Shown one piece after another: positions 25,989 through 34,106 of a DNA stretch of 51,977 nt. Made by a program: the position numbers and the translations under genes. The notes beneath the pieces were generated by a model. The model searched no databases. It worked only from the letters and a program-made list of their open reading frames with translations, and was not told where the DNA came from. Numbering within the stretch: position 1 is the stretch's first letter; each line of letters opens with the position of its first letter. Source of the stretch: an uncultured Clostridia bacterium (GTDB lineage: Bacteria; Bacillota; Clostridia; Christensenellales; UBA1242); the NCBI GenBank assembly GCA_947366545.1, contig CANBAL010000007.1, positions 1 to 51,977 on the forward strand. The letters run 5' to 3'.

Positions 25989-27338
25989 GTGAAAAAGAGT
26001 TATCTAGCGATAATAATGTCCCTTGTATTTGTACTATGTGTATCACTTGGTGCATATATCTTTTTTGCGAAAGATGACGGCTATAAACCAGATATAGAAG
26101 GCTATTGCGCGAACGAAAAGGTTAGTGAGAATATGTCTCGCACCGACATGGCAAAGATATATAAGGACTCTTGCATTGCGGTAATTGTTGAGTCTAAGGC
26201 TCCAAATCGCAGTTATACAAATATATCTACTGGCAGCGGCGTATGCGTGGCCAGTGAAGGATATCAAACTGAATATAAATATAGTGCAAAGCAAAGTTAT
26301 TTTGCCACAAATTATCATGTAATCAGTTATGCATGTGACCCTATGTATTCTTCTTACAGCACAAGTATAAGTATTGAACTTGATGGCAGTACGGCGCGCT
26401 ACCCAGCAAGCCTAGTTTGGTATGATAAAAACATGGATGTTGCAATTCTTGCAAGTGAATTTGAAGGTGCTGACGCAGAAAAAATAACCATGGGTTATAT
26501 AAAAATGCGTGATAGAATTGTCGATTGCAAAGCGGAAGATAAACTTTTGTATGAAGAGATTTTTGTACTTGGTACCCCACTTGATTTGCAGTATAAAAAC
26601 ACGCTCACCCTTGGCATAACCTCCAATCCAAATCTTGAAATGGTAGAGGCGAGCGGTACCGAGGTGTATACCTATTTCTTGAACGGTGTGTTCAAGTATA
26701 CCACCGATAAAAGCGCGGTATCTGGCAGTTATCAAACTCTTCAAGCCTATGATAATATCTATGAAAATGTTGTGATGATGAATTGTGATATCACCCATGG
26801 TAACTCTGGTGGTGGCGTGTTTGATAGTTATGGCAATTTGATAGGCCTTGCTACTCTCGGTCTTGATGTTGAACTGACGGGTAGTGCAAGTATAAATTTC
26901 CTTGTTCCTATCTATCCAGTAATGCAGGTACTCGACCGCGTTATACTTCAAAATGAGGGTATGAATGGTGAAAGCATCTATTCACTCGCTAGCCTCGGAA
27001 TAAAGGTGGTGGATAGTGAGGAGGCTGAAAGGGTAGGCGATGTGGTGCTTGCCGTAAATGGTGCTTTAAGTTATTATTTTGACGGAGAATTTTATAAAAA
27101 AGCGGACTATTCTTCCACTTTCAGTTTTAGTGAAGAGGGTGCTTGTGTACTAAAAAGCGGACAAGGGGTACCGCATGGATTTATAATTAAATCTGTCGAT
27201 AAAAATGATGGAAATCAGATTACAATCAAAGATAGAAATGATTTAATATATTTCCTACTTGGTTGCAAAAGTGGTGAAAGAATAAACTTTAATGGTAAAC
27301 TTGGTTTAATAAGCCGAACTTATACAGTATCGCTGTAA
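25989..27338 (+). CDS. Membrane-anchored trypsin-like serine protease (HtrA/DegP-like)
   Basis: The 449-aa protein starts with GTG 25989 (GAAGGAAAAGG upstream) and has a signal anchor at about residues 7-27. The trypsin fold shows His110 (TNYHVIS), Asp150 (NMDVAIL) and Ser272 (GNSGGGVF), a complete catalytic triad. FVLGTPLDL and the N-x-x-HGNSGG pocket are as in S1C proteases. The region after ~330 (SLASLGIKVVDSEEAERVGDVVLAVNG and later GFIIKSVDKNDGNQI) resembles a PDZ-like module but is divergent. It acts outside the membrane, probably in protein quality control. It is closely spaced with ppx upstream and an MreB-like gene 9 nt downstream. Confidence 0.85.
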   Translation: MKKSYLAIIMSLVFVLCVSLGAYIFFAKDDGYKPDIEGYCANEKVSENMSRTDMAKIYKDSCIAVIVESKAPNRSYTNISTGSGVCVASEGYQTEYKYSAKQSYFATNYHVISYACDPMYSSYSTSISIELDGSTARYPASLVWYDKNMDVAILASEFEGADAEKITMGYIKMRDRIVDCKAEDKLLYEEIFVLGTPLDLQYKNTLTLGITSNPNLEMVEASGTEVYTYFLNGVFKYTTDKSAVSGSYQTLQAYDNIYENVVMMNCDITHGNSGGGVFDSYGNLIGLATLGLDVELTGSASINFLVPIYPVMQVLDRVILQNEGMNGESIYSLASLGIKVVDSEEAERVGDVVLAVNGALSYYFDGEFYKKADYSSTFSFSEEGACVLKSGQGVPHGFIIKSVDKNDGNQITIKDRNDLIYFLLGCKSGERINFNGKLGLISRTYTVSL

Positions 27339-27347
27339 GGAGGGGAA

Positions 27348-28352
27348 ATGATAAAATATAAATATGCCATAGAGATAGGGGGCGCAAACACAAAAATCTA
27401 TGTTAAGGACAGCGGACTTGCCCTTTGTGAGCCAACACTAGTTGCGGCAAAACCAACGCCAGAGGGCTATAAGGTGCTTGCACTTGGTAAAGAGGCAAAA
27501 AGCCTCATGGGCAAAACCGATGATTCTGTTGAAGTGTTCAGTCCAGTCGTAAATGGTGTAATAGAAAATTATGAATATTGCCAAAAATTACTTGAATACT
27601 TTTTCAAGAAGGTCGAATATAAAAAGAAACGCGAAAATGTCATGGTGCTTGTAAATTGTGCGCTGTCAAATGAGGACAAGAATTTGTACCAAAAACTTTT
27701 ACATAGCGTAGGGTTTAAAGAGGTTGCCCTTGTTCCAGCCGTAATGTGCGCCTGCCTAGGTGTAGGTAAGAATATCAGTTCTACTAGGACTACCTTGGTG
27801 GTAAGCATGGGCGGGGCCAATACCGATATTGCCGTTATCAATATGAATAGCCTTATAAAAGGTGCTACACTTGGAATAGGTGGCAGGGCGATAGACAGTG
27901 CGATTGCACATGAAATAGCCTATAAAAAGGGAATAGTGATAGGTTTAGGCACCGCAGAAAGCCTTAAAAGTGCGGTAGGCAGTCTGTTTACAAACGATAC
28001 GCTTAATATGGAAGTTACAGGCGTAGATGTTGAAACTAAGATACCTACGGGTTATATAATCACCGCAAAGGACTTGTATCCTATCATTGAGCCGTATTTT
28101 AATGAGATAATCAAAGCGGTAGAGGTAACAATCACCTCATTGCCACCTGAGATATCAACAGATATAATCAATAATGGAGTAATGTTTGTTGGTGGACTTG
28201 CCCGAATGGCAGGCTTTGATGAATACTTAAAACGCAATTTCCGTTTCCCAGCCGTTGTTGTAAGGCATGATGGTGAATATGTCACCATAAAAGGTGCTGG
28301 AAAACTCCTTGAAGATGAGGTTTTACTCAATAAGATAGTAGAAAACTTTTAA
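27348..28352 (+). CDS. Divergent MreB-family actin-like protein
   Basis: The 334-aa protein matches the MreB length and layout: KYAIEIGGANTKIYVKDSGL (phosphate-1 loop, residues ~5-24), PVVNGVIENYEYCQKLLEYFFKK and VPAVMCACLGVGKNI. It then has LVVSMGGANTDIAVI (phosphate-2), GIGGRAIDSAIAHEIAYKKG and GVMFVGGLARMAGFDEYL (adenosine motif). Canonical MreB has D-L-G-T-A-N-T; here E-I-G-G-A-N-T, and phosphate-2 DxGGGTT-type is MGGANTD. It is a cytoplasmic filament candidate for cell-wall patterning. AAGGAGGGG precedes ATG. mreC and mreD do not follow; minD-minE lie downstream after a terminator. Confidence 0.8.
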   Translation: MIKYKYAIEIGGANTKIYVKDSGLALCEPTLVAAKPTPEGYKVLALGKEAKSLMGKTDDSVEVFSPVVNGVIENYEYCQKLLEYFFKKVEYKKKRENVMVLVNCALSNEDKNLYQKLLHSVGFKEVALVPAVMCACLGVGKNISSTRTTLVVSMGGANTDIAVINMNSLIKGATLGIGGRAIDSAIAHEIAYKKGIVIGLGTAESLKSAVGSLFTNDTLNMEVTGVDVETKIPTGYIITAKDLYPIIEPYFNEIIKAVEVTITSLPPEISTDIINNGVMFVGGLARMAGFDEYLKRNFRFPAVVVRHDGEYVTIKGAGKLLEDEVLLNKIVENF

Positions 28353-28355
28353 AAA

Positions 28356-28376
28356 GTGGCTTGGCCGCTTTTTTTA
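28356..28376 (+). terminator. Rho-independent terminator after the MreB-like gene
   Basis: GTGGC (28356-28360) / GCCGC (28364-28368, with one G-U) plus flanking A-T pairs is followed by a T7 run. Confidence 0.85.
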
Positions 28377-28469
28377 TTTGTGACGAAGTTAGACAAAACC
28401 CGTCTATATTGTTAAATTATCGCCTTTACTATGTTTTACATATAAATTAAACTAGCCATAGGAGCAAAA

Positions 28470-29261
28470 ATGGCAAGGAAGATAGTATTGACAAGTGGTA
28501 AAGGCGGTGTCGGTAAAACCACAGTCACCGCAAATTTAGGTGCAAATCTCGCCAAACTAGGGTTTAGGGTGGTGCTTATTGATGTTGATATAGGCCTTAA
28601 CAATCTTGATGTTGTAATGGGGGTAGAAAATCAAGTCGTATTTGATATCACCGATGTAATCATGGGCAGATGTCGTGCAGTACAAGCCTTGGTACAAGAT
28701 AGGAAGATATCTTCTCTCTATGTTATGCCCTCATCACATTCCTACAATCGCACAAAGATACTTGGCGAGCATATTAAAAATGTGGTCGATATTCTTGATA
28801 AAAGTTTTGATTATATTCTGATTGATTGTCCCGCAGGTGTCGAGGCTGGGTTTCATAGGGCGGTATTTTCGGCAAATGAGGCGATAGTGGTTGTCACCCC
28901 GCATTTGTCAAGTATACGCGATGCCGATAAGGTGCTAGGTCTGCTTGGTGATTATGATATACAAAGTCGTGGTCTTGTGATAAATAGAATGCGAGGCGAC
29001 CTGCTACTAAGCGGCGAACTTATGAATATTGAAAGTATAGTCCGCTCATTGCATGTTCCGCTGCTTGGCGTAATACCAGAAGATGACGCCATATCCAGTT
29101 CGTGTTCGGTAGGCGGTTATATGAACTCTGTGGAAAGTGCAAGAGCGTTTACCCTCCTTAGTGAGAACATTCATAATGGCTCAAAGAAGATATTTGATTG
29201 TACCTATAAATATCGTGGTCTTATAGGCTATTTAAAAAGAAATATAAAAAAGCGGGTGTAG
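28470..29261 (+). CDS. minD: Septum-site determining ATPase MinD
   Basis: The 263-aa deviant Walker A ATPase has KGGVGKTTVTANLG (10-23), LIDVDIGLNNLDVVMG, YILIDCPAG, VTPHLSSIRDADKV and NRMRGD. The C-terminal amphipathic membrane-targeting helix (GLIGYLKRNIKKRV) is intact, as needed for ATP-dependent membrane binding. It positions the division septum with MinC/MinE. AGGAG precedes ATG 28470. minE follows 1 nt after its stop; no minC is seen in the window. Confidence 0.95.
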   Translation: MARKIVLTSGKGGVGKTTVTANLGANLAKLGFRVVLIDVDIGLNNLDVVMGVENQVVFDITDVIMGRCRAVQALVQDRKISSLYVMPSSHSYNRTKILGEHIKNVVDILDKSFDYILIDCPAGVEAGFHRAVFSANEAIVVVTPHLSSIRDADKVLGLLGDYDIQSRGLVINRMRGDLLLSGELMNIESIVRSLHVPLLGVIPEDDAISSSCSVGGYMNSVESARAFTLLSENIHNGSKKIFDCTYKYRGLIGYLKRNIKKRV

Positions 29262-29262
29262 T

Positions 29263-29499
29263 ATGAAATATGAGATAATGGAACAAAGATTAAACTCGGT
29301 ACTCGAGCGTGATAAATGCAGCGACCCACAGCGAATATGTGAAGTGCTTAAAGGGGAACTTAGCCCAATAATATCGAATTATATTGACCCACTAGATATT
29401 ATGGTCAGGTTCAGAAAGACAGGGGAGAAACTCACTTTTGATATTGAGGTTGAGACAAATCGCCTAAAACCCTTCGGCTATCTTCCCAAAATATTTTAA
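29263..29499 (+). CDS. minE: Cell division topological specificity factor MinE
   Basis: The 78-aa protein follows minD directly. Its C-terminal half (IISNYIDPLDIMVRF, then TFDIEVET) matches the beta-rich topological domain of MinE. The N-terminal half is the MinD-binding/dimerisation segment and is diverged. Length is close to the ~85-90 aa family norm. With MinD it would generate Min oscillation or patterning at the poles. MinE together with MinD but without MinC nearby is worth noting. The call rests on position plus moderate similarity. Confidence 0.75.
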   Translation: MKYEIMEQRLNSVLERDKCSDPQRICEVLKGELSPIISNYIDPLDIMVRFRKTGEKLTFDIEVETNRLKPFGYLPKIF

Positions 29500-29521
29500 C
29501 CCCTTATTTTTGCAACAAAAA

Positions 29522-29552
29522 AACCTGCATAACAGCAGGTTATTTTTATTAT
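29522..29552. terminator. Bidirectional terminator between minE and degV
   Basis: AACCTGC (29522-29528) / GCAGGTT (29535-29541) with a 6-nt loop, A-run upstream and ATTTTTATT downstream. Confidence 0.85.
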
Positions 29553-29564
29553 TAAAAGTAACAC

Positions 29565-30398
29565 TTACTCAAAATATACAAATCCATAACATTTAGGGCC
29601 GACATGAGAGCCGACAACATAACCTATTTCACAATAGATTACCTCATCCCCATCAATTACATCATTGCTTTTTTCAACCAGCCTAAGCATAGCCTCTTCA
29701 TAATCAGAGTGTGCGGTATAAATAGGCAGGCTTCTGTCGCGAGTTTTTAGTTTGTCTTTTAGGTATTGTTCAGCCTTAACCACACCCATAACTTTCGCAA
29801 CATTCACAACCTTGCCGTCTACAATGCCGACAATAGGTTTAACTTTAAGCATGCTGCCAACAATGGCACCAGTGGAGGAAAGTCTTCCGCTTGCTTTAAG
29901 ATATTTAAGGTCGTCAACGACTGCAAAAAGACGCACCTTATCTCTTAATCTATAAAACTCTTTAATAAGTTCTTCTGGCGTTACATTAGGGTGGGCGTCA
30001 ATATACCTGCAAAGTTGGCAGATAAGGGCACCTTGTGCCACAGTGGTACAAGCACATTCTTCTATAAAGACATTTTTCATACCAAGATTTTCTGCCGCCA
30101 TTTGTGCTTGCAATTTTGTAGGACTCATCTCCATAGAAATCACAAGTGTCATAACAAAAAGGTTGGGCTTGTTTGCAACATCTTTGTAAATTTGCTCAAA
30201 TTTGTATGCGTTTGGCATAGCAGTTTTGGGAATAATTTTGCTTTCATTCACCTTTTGATAAAACTCGCGGGTAGGCATACCTTCAAGGTATCTTTCTTCG
30301 CCAAAATTCACCTCAATAGGCACTATTTCAATGTCGTATTTTTCTAAAAACTCCTTAGGCACATCCACAGACGCATCAGCAACAAACTTGTATTTCAT
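29565..30398 (-). CDS. DegV-family fatty-acid-binding protein
   Basis: The 277-aa protein begins KYKFVADASVDVPKEFLEKY, contains PKTAMPNAYKFEQIY (the TSQPS-type lipid-headgroup loop, here KTAMPN), and VFIEECACTTVAQGAL. Its core is LKYLKASGRLSSTGAIVGSMLKVKPIVGIVDGKV, a near-diagnostic DegV/FakB motif (quoted from residues ~165-198). Such proteins bind a fatty acid and present it to the FakA kinase; no fakA is in the window. AAGGAG precedes the ATG. It is transcribed alone and faces minE across a shared terminator. Confidence 0.93.
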   Translation of the reverse strand: MKYKFVADASVDVPKEFLEKYDIEIVPIEVNFGEERYLEGMPTREFYQKVNESKIIPKTAMPNAYKFEQIYKDVANKPNLFVMTLVISMEMSPTKLQAQMAAENLGMKNVFIEECACTTVAQGALICQLCRYIDAHPNVTPEELIKEFYRLRDKVRLFAVVDDLKYLKASGRLSSTGAIVGSMLKVKPIVGIVDGKVVNVAKVMGVVKAEQYLKDKLKTRDRSLPIYTAHSDYEEAMLRLVEKSNDVIDGDEVIYCEIGYVVGSHVGPKCYGFVYFE

Positions 30399-30454
30399 AA
30401 TAAACTCCTTAATTTCATTATCGCTGTTTAGAATAAAAAAGTCAAATAAATGAC

Positions 30455-30481
30455 AAAAAAATATAGGCTAATGTGCCTATA
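30455..30481 (-). terminator. Terminator of the glycosyltransferase gene
   Basis: On the minus strand TATAGGC (30481-30475) pairs with GCCTATA (30468-30462), followed by seven T. Confidence 0.8.
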
Positions 30482-30483
30482 AT

Positions 30484-31728
30484 TTAAGTGTGTTTTGTTT
30501 TTAGAGCCTTACGATTTAACTTTAAAGTTGTTTGGCGTAAAGTTTGGGTATGAAATTCTGCTATAACCTCTTTGTAACTAGTCAACACATTTTTAGAGAT
30601 TTCCTCCCAAGTTATATAGATGTCCTCTTTACATTTTTGCTTAACTTTTTGATAATTGTCATTATTATTAAAAATATTTATAATTTTTTCAGCATATAGT
30701 TGAACATTATTTTCACCGATATAACCATTGACTTTATCGGTTATAACGGAAGATGCAATGCTATTTTCAATGAAGACGGTTGGCACATTATAAGCCGCGG
30801 CTTCAATTCTCACTATTCCATCTGTATCATAGAAAGAAGGAAAAATTTGAAGGTCTGCGGACATAATATATTTACTCTTTTCTATGTTATCATAAACGGG
30901 GCCTACAAAAATAATAACGTCATCAAGTTTTAAATTTTTAACTTTTCTCATAAAATAACTAATGTGAGCCCCGCCTCCCACAAATAGCATCTTAAACTTA
31001 AATTCTTTTTCTTTTAAGTGTTTACAAACTTCAATTACAAAATCTAAGTTTTTAAGTTTATGCATCCTGCCAATATAAAACAACACTTTTTCGTCTTCTT
31101 GGATATTGTGTCTCATTTTAATTTCTTTAATATATTCACTTTGTTCTTGTACAGAGGTGTTGTTAATTAAATTAGTTCCATTAGGTATGAGTCTAATTTT
31201 ACCTTTGTAACCATATGTACGGCTTAATTCCTCGCAAGCAGGGTTCATAGTCCAAACTTCTGTACATTCATTAAAAACTCTCACTATGTTTTTTAATAGT
31301 TGTTTGGAGATAAATTTGCTTTTAGTTGCTAATAAAAAATCTTTATAATATTGACTGTGCATTGTTGCAATTACAGGGATGTTATGTTTTTTAGCATATT
31401 TCACCCCAAGTTTACCAATAGAGAAAGGTGAGTGAATATGCACAAGGTCAAGATGTTCATTTTTTAATTGTTTTAAAAACTTTGCATCTGAGTTTGGCAA
31501 TGGTAAATCGTAGTCAAGGAAAACAACAGGGAATTTTGAATTACATCTTACCACCTTGTAAGGTAGGGTAGAATCATCAAAGTCTGTTCTTCCTGAAGGA
31601 ACAAAAACCACCACATCACAAAACTTACTTAATCTTCTTGCGTAATTATCAACAACCATAACAACGCCGTCTACCATAGGAAAGAAGGTGTCGTTAAAAA
31701 GTCCAATTTTCAATCTTTTTTCTTCCAA
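30484..31728 (-). CDS. GT4-family glycosyltransferase (glycolipid synthase-like)
   Basis: The ~414-aa GT-B enzyme starts LKIGLFNDTFFPMVDGVV. The N-domain has DLVHIHSPFSIG and HSQYYKDFL, and the C-domain has VLFYIGRMHKLKNLDFVIEVC, LFVGGG and DGIVRIEAAAYNVPTVF, the GT4 E-x7-E region. Overall it resembles 1,2-diacylglycerol 3-glucosyltransferases that build membrane glycolipids from UDP-sugar. GGAGG sits 5 nt before TTG 31728, the preferred start; ATG 31740 in the same frame is the alternative. It stands alone on the minus strand with its own terminator. The acceptor is inferred. Confidence 0.88.
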   Translation of the reverse strand: MEEKRLKIGLFNDTFFPMVDGVVMVVDNYARRLSKFCDVVVFVPSGRTDFDDSTLPYKVVRCNSKFPVVFLDYDLPLPNSDAKFLKQLKNEHLDLVHIHSPFSIGKLGVKYAKKHNIPVIATMHSQYYKDFLLATKSKFISKQLLKNIVRVFNECTEVWTMNPACEELSRTYGYKGKIRLIPNGTNLINNTSVQEQSEYIKEIKMRHNIQEDEKVLFYIGRMHKLKNLDFVIEVCKHLKEKEFKFKMLFVGGGAHISYFMRKVKNLKLDDVIIFVGPVYDNIEKSKYIMSADLQIFPSFYDTDGIVRIEAAAYNVPTVFIENSIASSVITDKVNGYIGENNVQLYAEKIINIFNNNDNYQKVKQKCKEDIYITWEEISKNVLTSYKEVIAEFHTQTLRQTTLKLNRKALKTKHT

Positions 31729-31831
31729 AATAACCTCCATAAACAAGAGTACTTTGTCTCTTGTAAAAGCATTCTAACATACCGTACCAAGATAAGTCAA
31801 ATGTTATTTAAAAGAAGAAAAAACAATATTT

Positions 31832-32068
31832 TTAGAAATTTTTATATAGAAAAATGGCTAATCTTACGATTTCTCGGGACTTAGAGGCTTCATAATAGTC
31901 AATTTTATCAATAATGTCATTAAATAATAAAATTTGATTATTATTCAAAGTGCTTTTAAAATTTTTAGACAAGACAATAATTTCATTTAAAAGAGGAAAA
32001 CTTTCAAAATCAGTCTCTTTAATTTCTAAAATTTTATTGTAAATCAAATCTTCAATAAATAGTTCCAT
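31832..32068 (-). CDS. Unknown 78-aa protein divergent from an XRE regulator
   Basis: The small, mostly helical protein (MELFIEDLIYNKILEIKETD at the start) is rich in Leu, Ile, Asn and Asp, with no TM segment and no motif I recognise. AGGAG precedes the ATG. It is divergent from the HTH gene at 32150, and an AGGGTAA/TTACCCT palindrome sits between them. It is therefore probably controlled by that regulator. Layout and size are like phage or mobile-element accessory genes. Codon use is notably AT-rich. Confidence 0.7.
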   Translation of the reverse strand: MELFIEDLIYNKILEIKETDFESFPLLNEIIVLSKNFKSTLNNNQILLFNDIIDKIDYYEASKSREIVRLAIFLYKNF

Positions 32069-32090
32069 ACTTACACGCTCCTAAAAATAA

Positions 32091-32128
32091 AGGGTAATAT
32101 TTACCCTAATACAATAATTTTAGGGTAA
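32091..32128. promoter_or_regulatory. Operator-like palindrome plus half-site
   Basis: AGGGTAA (32091-32097) and TTACCCT (32101-32107) form a 7-bp inverted repeat around TAT. A third AGGGTAA lies at 32122-32128. The sites fill the divergent promoter region and fit repressor binding by the adjacent HTH protein. Confidence 0.6.
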
Positions 32129-32149
32129 ATGTGGCACAATGTCAAGTAT

Positions 32150-32368
32150 ATGAAAAAAGAAAATAAAAAATATTGTGAAAGATTAATTGAATTAAGGAAG
32201 GAGAGGGGATATACTCAGAAGTATGTTGCCGAGTATTTGCAAATTGACCGCTCCAATTATAGTAAGTATGAACTTGGTAAATTAGCGTTAAGCATAGAAA
32301 TACTTGTTGAACTTTCCAAACTATATAGCGTTTCAACAGATTATATTTTAGGATTAACAGACTATTAA
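32150..32368 (+). CDS. Cro/CI-family (XRE) HTH regulator
   Basis: The 72-aa protein is a single HTH domain: RLIELRKERGYTQKYVAEYL, QIDRSNYSKYELGKLALSIE, then LVELSKLYSVSTDYILGLTD. This is the phage-repressor-like XRE fold. ATG 32150 is preferred because the domain begins there; the frame runs 7 codons further up into the operator. No Shine-Dalgarno is present, consistent with a leaderless start. The operator repeats just upstream suggest autoregulation and control of the divergent 78-aa gene. Confidence 0.85.
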   Translation: MKKENKKYCERLIELRKERGYTQKYVAEYLQIDRSNYSKYELGKLALSIEILVELSKLYSVSTDYILGLTDY

Positions 32369-32371
32369 AAA

Positions 32372-32396
32372 AGCCTACAAATTCGGTAGGCTTTTA
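32372..32396. terminator. Bidirectional terminator (XRE gene / tRNA-Leu)
   Basis: AGCCTAC (32372-32378) / GTAGGCT (32386-32392) with A- and T-runs on both sides. It would terminate the HTH gene on plus and the tRNA on minus. Confidence 0.8.
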
Positions 32397-32400
32397 TCTT

Positions 32401-32486
32401 TGGTGCCGAAGGAGGGGGTCGAACCCTCATGAAGTTGCCCTCAACGGATTTTGAGTCCGTCGCGTCTGCCATTCCGCCACTTCGGC
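32401..32486 (-). tRNA. tRNA-Leu (anticodon CAA)
   Basis: The 86-nt class II tRNA has acceptor stem GCCGAAG/CTTCGGC, D-arm GTGGCGGAATGGCAGAC, anticodon stem ACGGA/TCCGT with loop CTCAAAA (CAA), and a long variable arm. The T-arm is GAGGGTTCGACCCCCTC and CCA is encoded. It reads UUG codons. It stands alone, inside a region with phage-type genes, and tRNA-Leu genes are frequent integration sites. No duplicated 3' end (att copy) was found in the window. Confidence 0.96.
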
Positions 32487-32702
32487 ATAGGGTATAATTA
32501 AGATTTCCAAGACAATAATAGCATACCTTTGGTGAAAAAGCAAGAAAATTTAAGAGGAAAAAATTAATAAAAATAAAGTCATAAAAACTCATTTAGAGGC
32601 AATTTATGACGATAAATGGCGAAGAAATGCCGTCATTTTTGCGTCAAAAACACGATATTTGTAAAAATATTTTAAAAAAGTAAAAATATTTGGCACTAAT
32701 TG

Positions 32703-32731
32703 TTGACTAATCAGCCCTGATAATTTAAAAT
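32703..32731 (+). promoter_or_regulatory. Promoter of the sigma-like gene
   Basis: TTGACT (32703-32708), 17 bp and TAAAAT (32726-32731), followed by AGGGAGG (32743-32749) and ATG 32757. The ~215 bp between the tRNA and this promoter holds nothing I can assign. Confidence 0.65.
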
Positions 32732-32756
32732 TTAAATGTGAAAGGGAGGACTTTTG

Positions 32757-33257
32757 ATGAAAAATAATATAATAGCCAAAACATTACTTACTACTTATAA
32801 ATATTTGGAGACATTCGCGTCATCAGTGGATAAACAGATAAATAAGCGTGCAGAATTGTCGTATTTTGTATCCACGAATTGTGAAAATTCGGTAATGGAT
32901 GTGACAGATAAGATAATTGAATTAAGCGAAAGAAAGGTAAATTATATTAATTTTAAAGTACTAATAGAGAATTATATATTGACCTTAACAGAATCTCAGG
33001 CCGAGATAGTTATTGAGAGGTATATAGAGGGGCAGGAGAGCCAAGAGATAGCCGAAAATTTAGATATACCCATTCGTACATATTATAGAAAGCTTGAAAA
33101 TGCAGAGGAGAAACTACTGCCATATTTTATGAAACATGGTTATAGTGAAGAAAGACTTGTTAAAATTATAGAGAAAGACCCGCTATATTACACTGCCTAT
33201 CAAGGTATAAACAATAGCGGAATGGTAGACGAAAGACGCCTTCAAAGTGTGTTATGA
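32757..33257 (+). CDS. Sigma-region-4-like phage-type regulator
   Basis: The 166-aa protein has a helical N-terminal half and a C-terminal sigma-70 region 4-like HTH: LTESQAEIVIERYIEGQESQ, then EIAENLDIPIRTYYRKLENAEEKL. The layout (~150-170 aa, region-4-like HTH late in the chain) is that of small phage RinA/ArpU-type late regulators often placed just before terminase genes. ATG 32757 is chosen by the AGGGAGG 7 nt upstream. Its last codons overlap the convergent SH3-type gene by 6 nt. The terminase gene begins about 850 bp downstream. Confidence 0.75.
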   Translation: MKNNIIAKTLLTTYKYLETFASSVDKQINKRAELSYFVSTNCENSVMDVTDKIIELSERKVNYINFKVLIENYILTLTESQAEIVIERYIEGQESQEIAENLDIPIRTYYRKLENAEEKLLPYFMKHGYSEERLVKIIEKDPLYYTAYQGINNSGMVDERRLQSVL

Positions 33258-34016
33258 TAGGTCTTTTTCGTCAAATTCAAAATAGTCGCCGTGTCTTCTG
33301 CGGGGGCGTTTATTTTTAACTTTGTGCACGGAAGAAGAGAAAGAAGGTTTAATAAGAAGATAGATAAGAAGGGCACAAGGAAGTGAGACGCCAAGAATGA
33401 TAAAGGTTTTGGCGGTGGCAGAAAGTCCGCTTGAGGCAGGGGAAGAATTTATAAAAAGGTCTTTGGAAATTAAGGAAAAGTTTTCATTGTTTACAGTAAG
33501 AGGCACAGTAATGTCACAAAAAACAGAATAGACATAACCCGCTTGACCAGAGGCAGTTTTGCAGTAATACCATTTTGTGCTTTTGTTTGGGATGTTGCCG
33601 CCATCTATCTCACCATAATAGCGGATGTCCCTGCTTTCGTAAGGCAACTCTGCAATTTCTCTGCTTTCAAGATTAGGGGATTCGTTAAGAGATAGCCCTT
33701 TTAGTGCAAATACATTAATATTGCTTTGAAAATAGGGATTAAGGGGTTTTCCATCCATAGGTGAAACCTCTTTTATTTTGACATAGCCCTCAAGGTCGAG
33801 ATAGCGTGCCTTGTAGAATGTTTTTTCCCTATCGTAAAGTTCCACGAAATAGGATTGAGGGATTTTGAAAAGTGCAGCCCCATCCTCGGCCTGTGAATAG
33901 AAATAGACATTTGGATTGACAACTTTTGCGAAATAAGTTTCCTCCACAGCCTCAGTGGAAGATAGGGGAAATGGAGAAAAAAGTAATATCAATAAAAATA
34001 CTATTAAAGTTTTCAT
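33252..34016 (-). CDS. Membrane protein with two SH3-like domains
   Basis: The 254-aa protein has a signal peptide (about 1-21), then two bacterial SH3-like segments. The first is about 31-88 (KVVNPNVYFYSQAEDGAALF..ARYLDLEGYVKI); the second is about 98-168 (NINVFALKGLSLNESPNLES..WYYCKTASGQAGYVYSVF). After a Ser-rich linker a TM helix lies at ~204-226, followed by a very basic cytosolic tail (KNKRPRRRHGDYFEFDEKD). SH3b domains bind peptidoglycan. The gene is inserted in reverse orientation between the sigma-like and terminase genes. Its stop codon lies in the last codons of the sigma-like gene. Confidence 0.8.
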   Translation of the reverse strand: MKTLIVFLLILLFSPFPLSSTEAVEETYFAKVVNPNVYFYSQAEDGAALFKIPQSYFVELYDREKTFYKARYLDLEGYVKIKEVSPMDGKPLNPYFQSNINVFALKGLSLNESPNLESREIAELPYESRDIRYYGEIDGGNIPNKSTKWYYCKTASGQAGYVYSVFCDITVPLTVNNENFSLISKDLFINSSPASSGLSATAKTFIILGVSLPCALLIYLLIKPSFSSSVHKVKNKRPRRRHGDYFEFDEKDLS

Positions 34017-34058
34017 GAAAACATTTTAAAACAAAAATTTTTAATAAAGATAACAATA

Positions 34059-34081
34059 AAATGTCTTATCTTGGACATTTT
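34059..34081. promoter_or_regulatory. 8-bp inverted repeat upstream of terL
   Basis: AAAATGTC (34059-34066) and GACATTTT (34074-34081) are perfect complements separated by 7 nt, in the divergent region between the SH3 gene and terL. It may be an operator or a small hairpin. Function is inferred from position. Confidence 0.35.
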
Positions 34082-34106
34082 AGGTTTTATTTGACGGAGT
34101 AAGAAA

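Noticed and set aside
31728-31746. Longer N-terminus for the glycosyltransferase (TTG 31746 or ATG 31740)
   Set aside because: GGAGG at 31738-31734 lies inside those extra codons and points to TTG 31728. The alternatives cannot be fully excluded.
32365-32592. Minus-strand frame across the tRNA
   Set aside because: It runs through the tRNA-Leu(CAA) gene. A 'GGMADATDSKSVEGNFMRVRPP' type peptide (22 residues, middle part tRNA-encoded) is a known artefact of translating tRNA-Leu.
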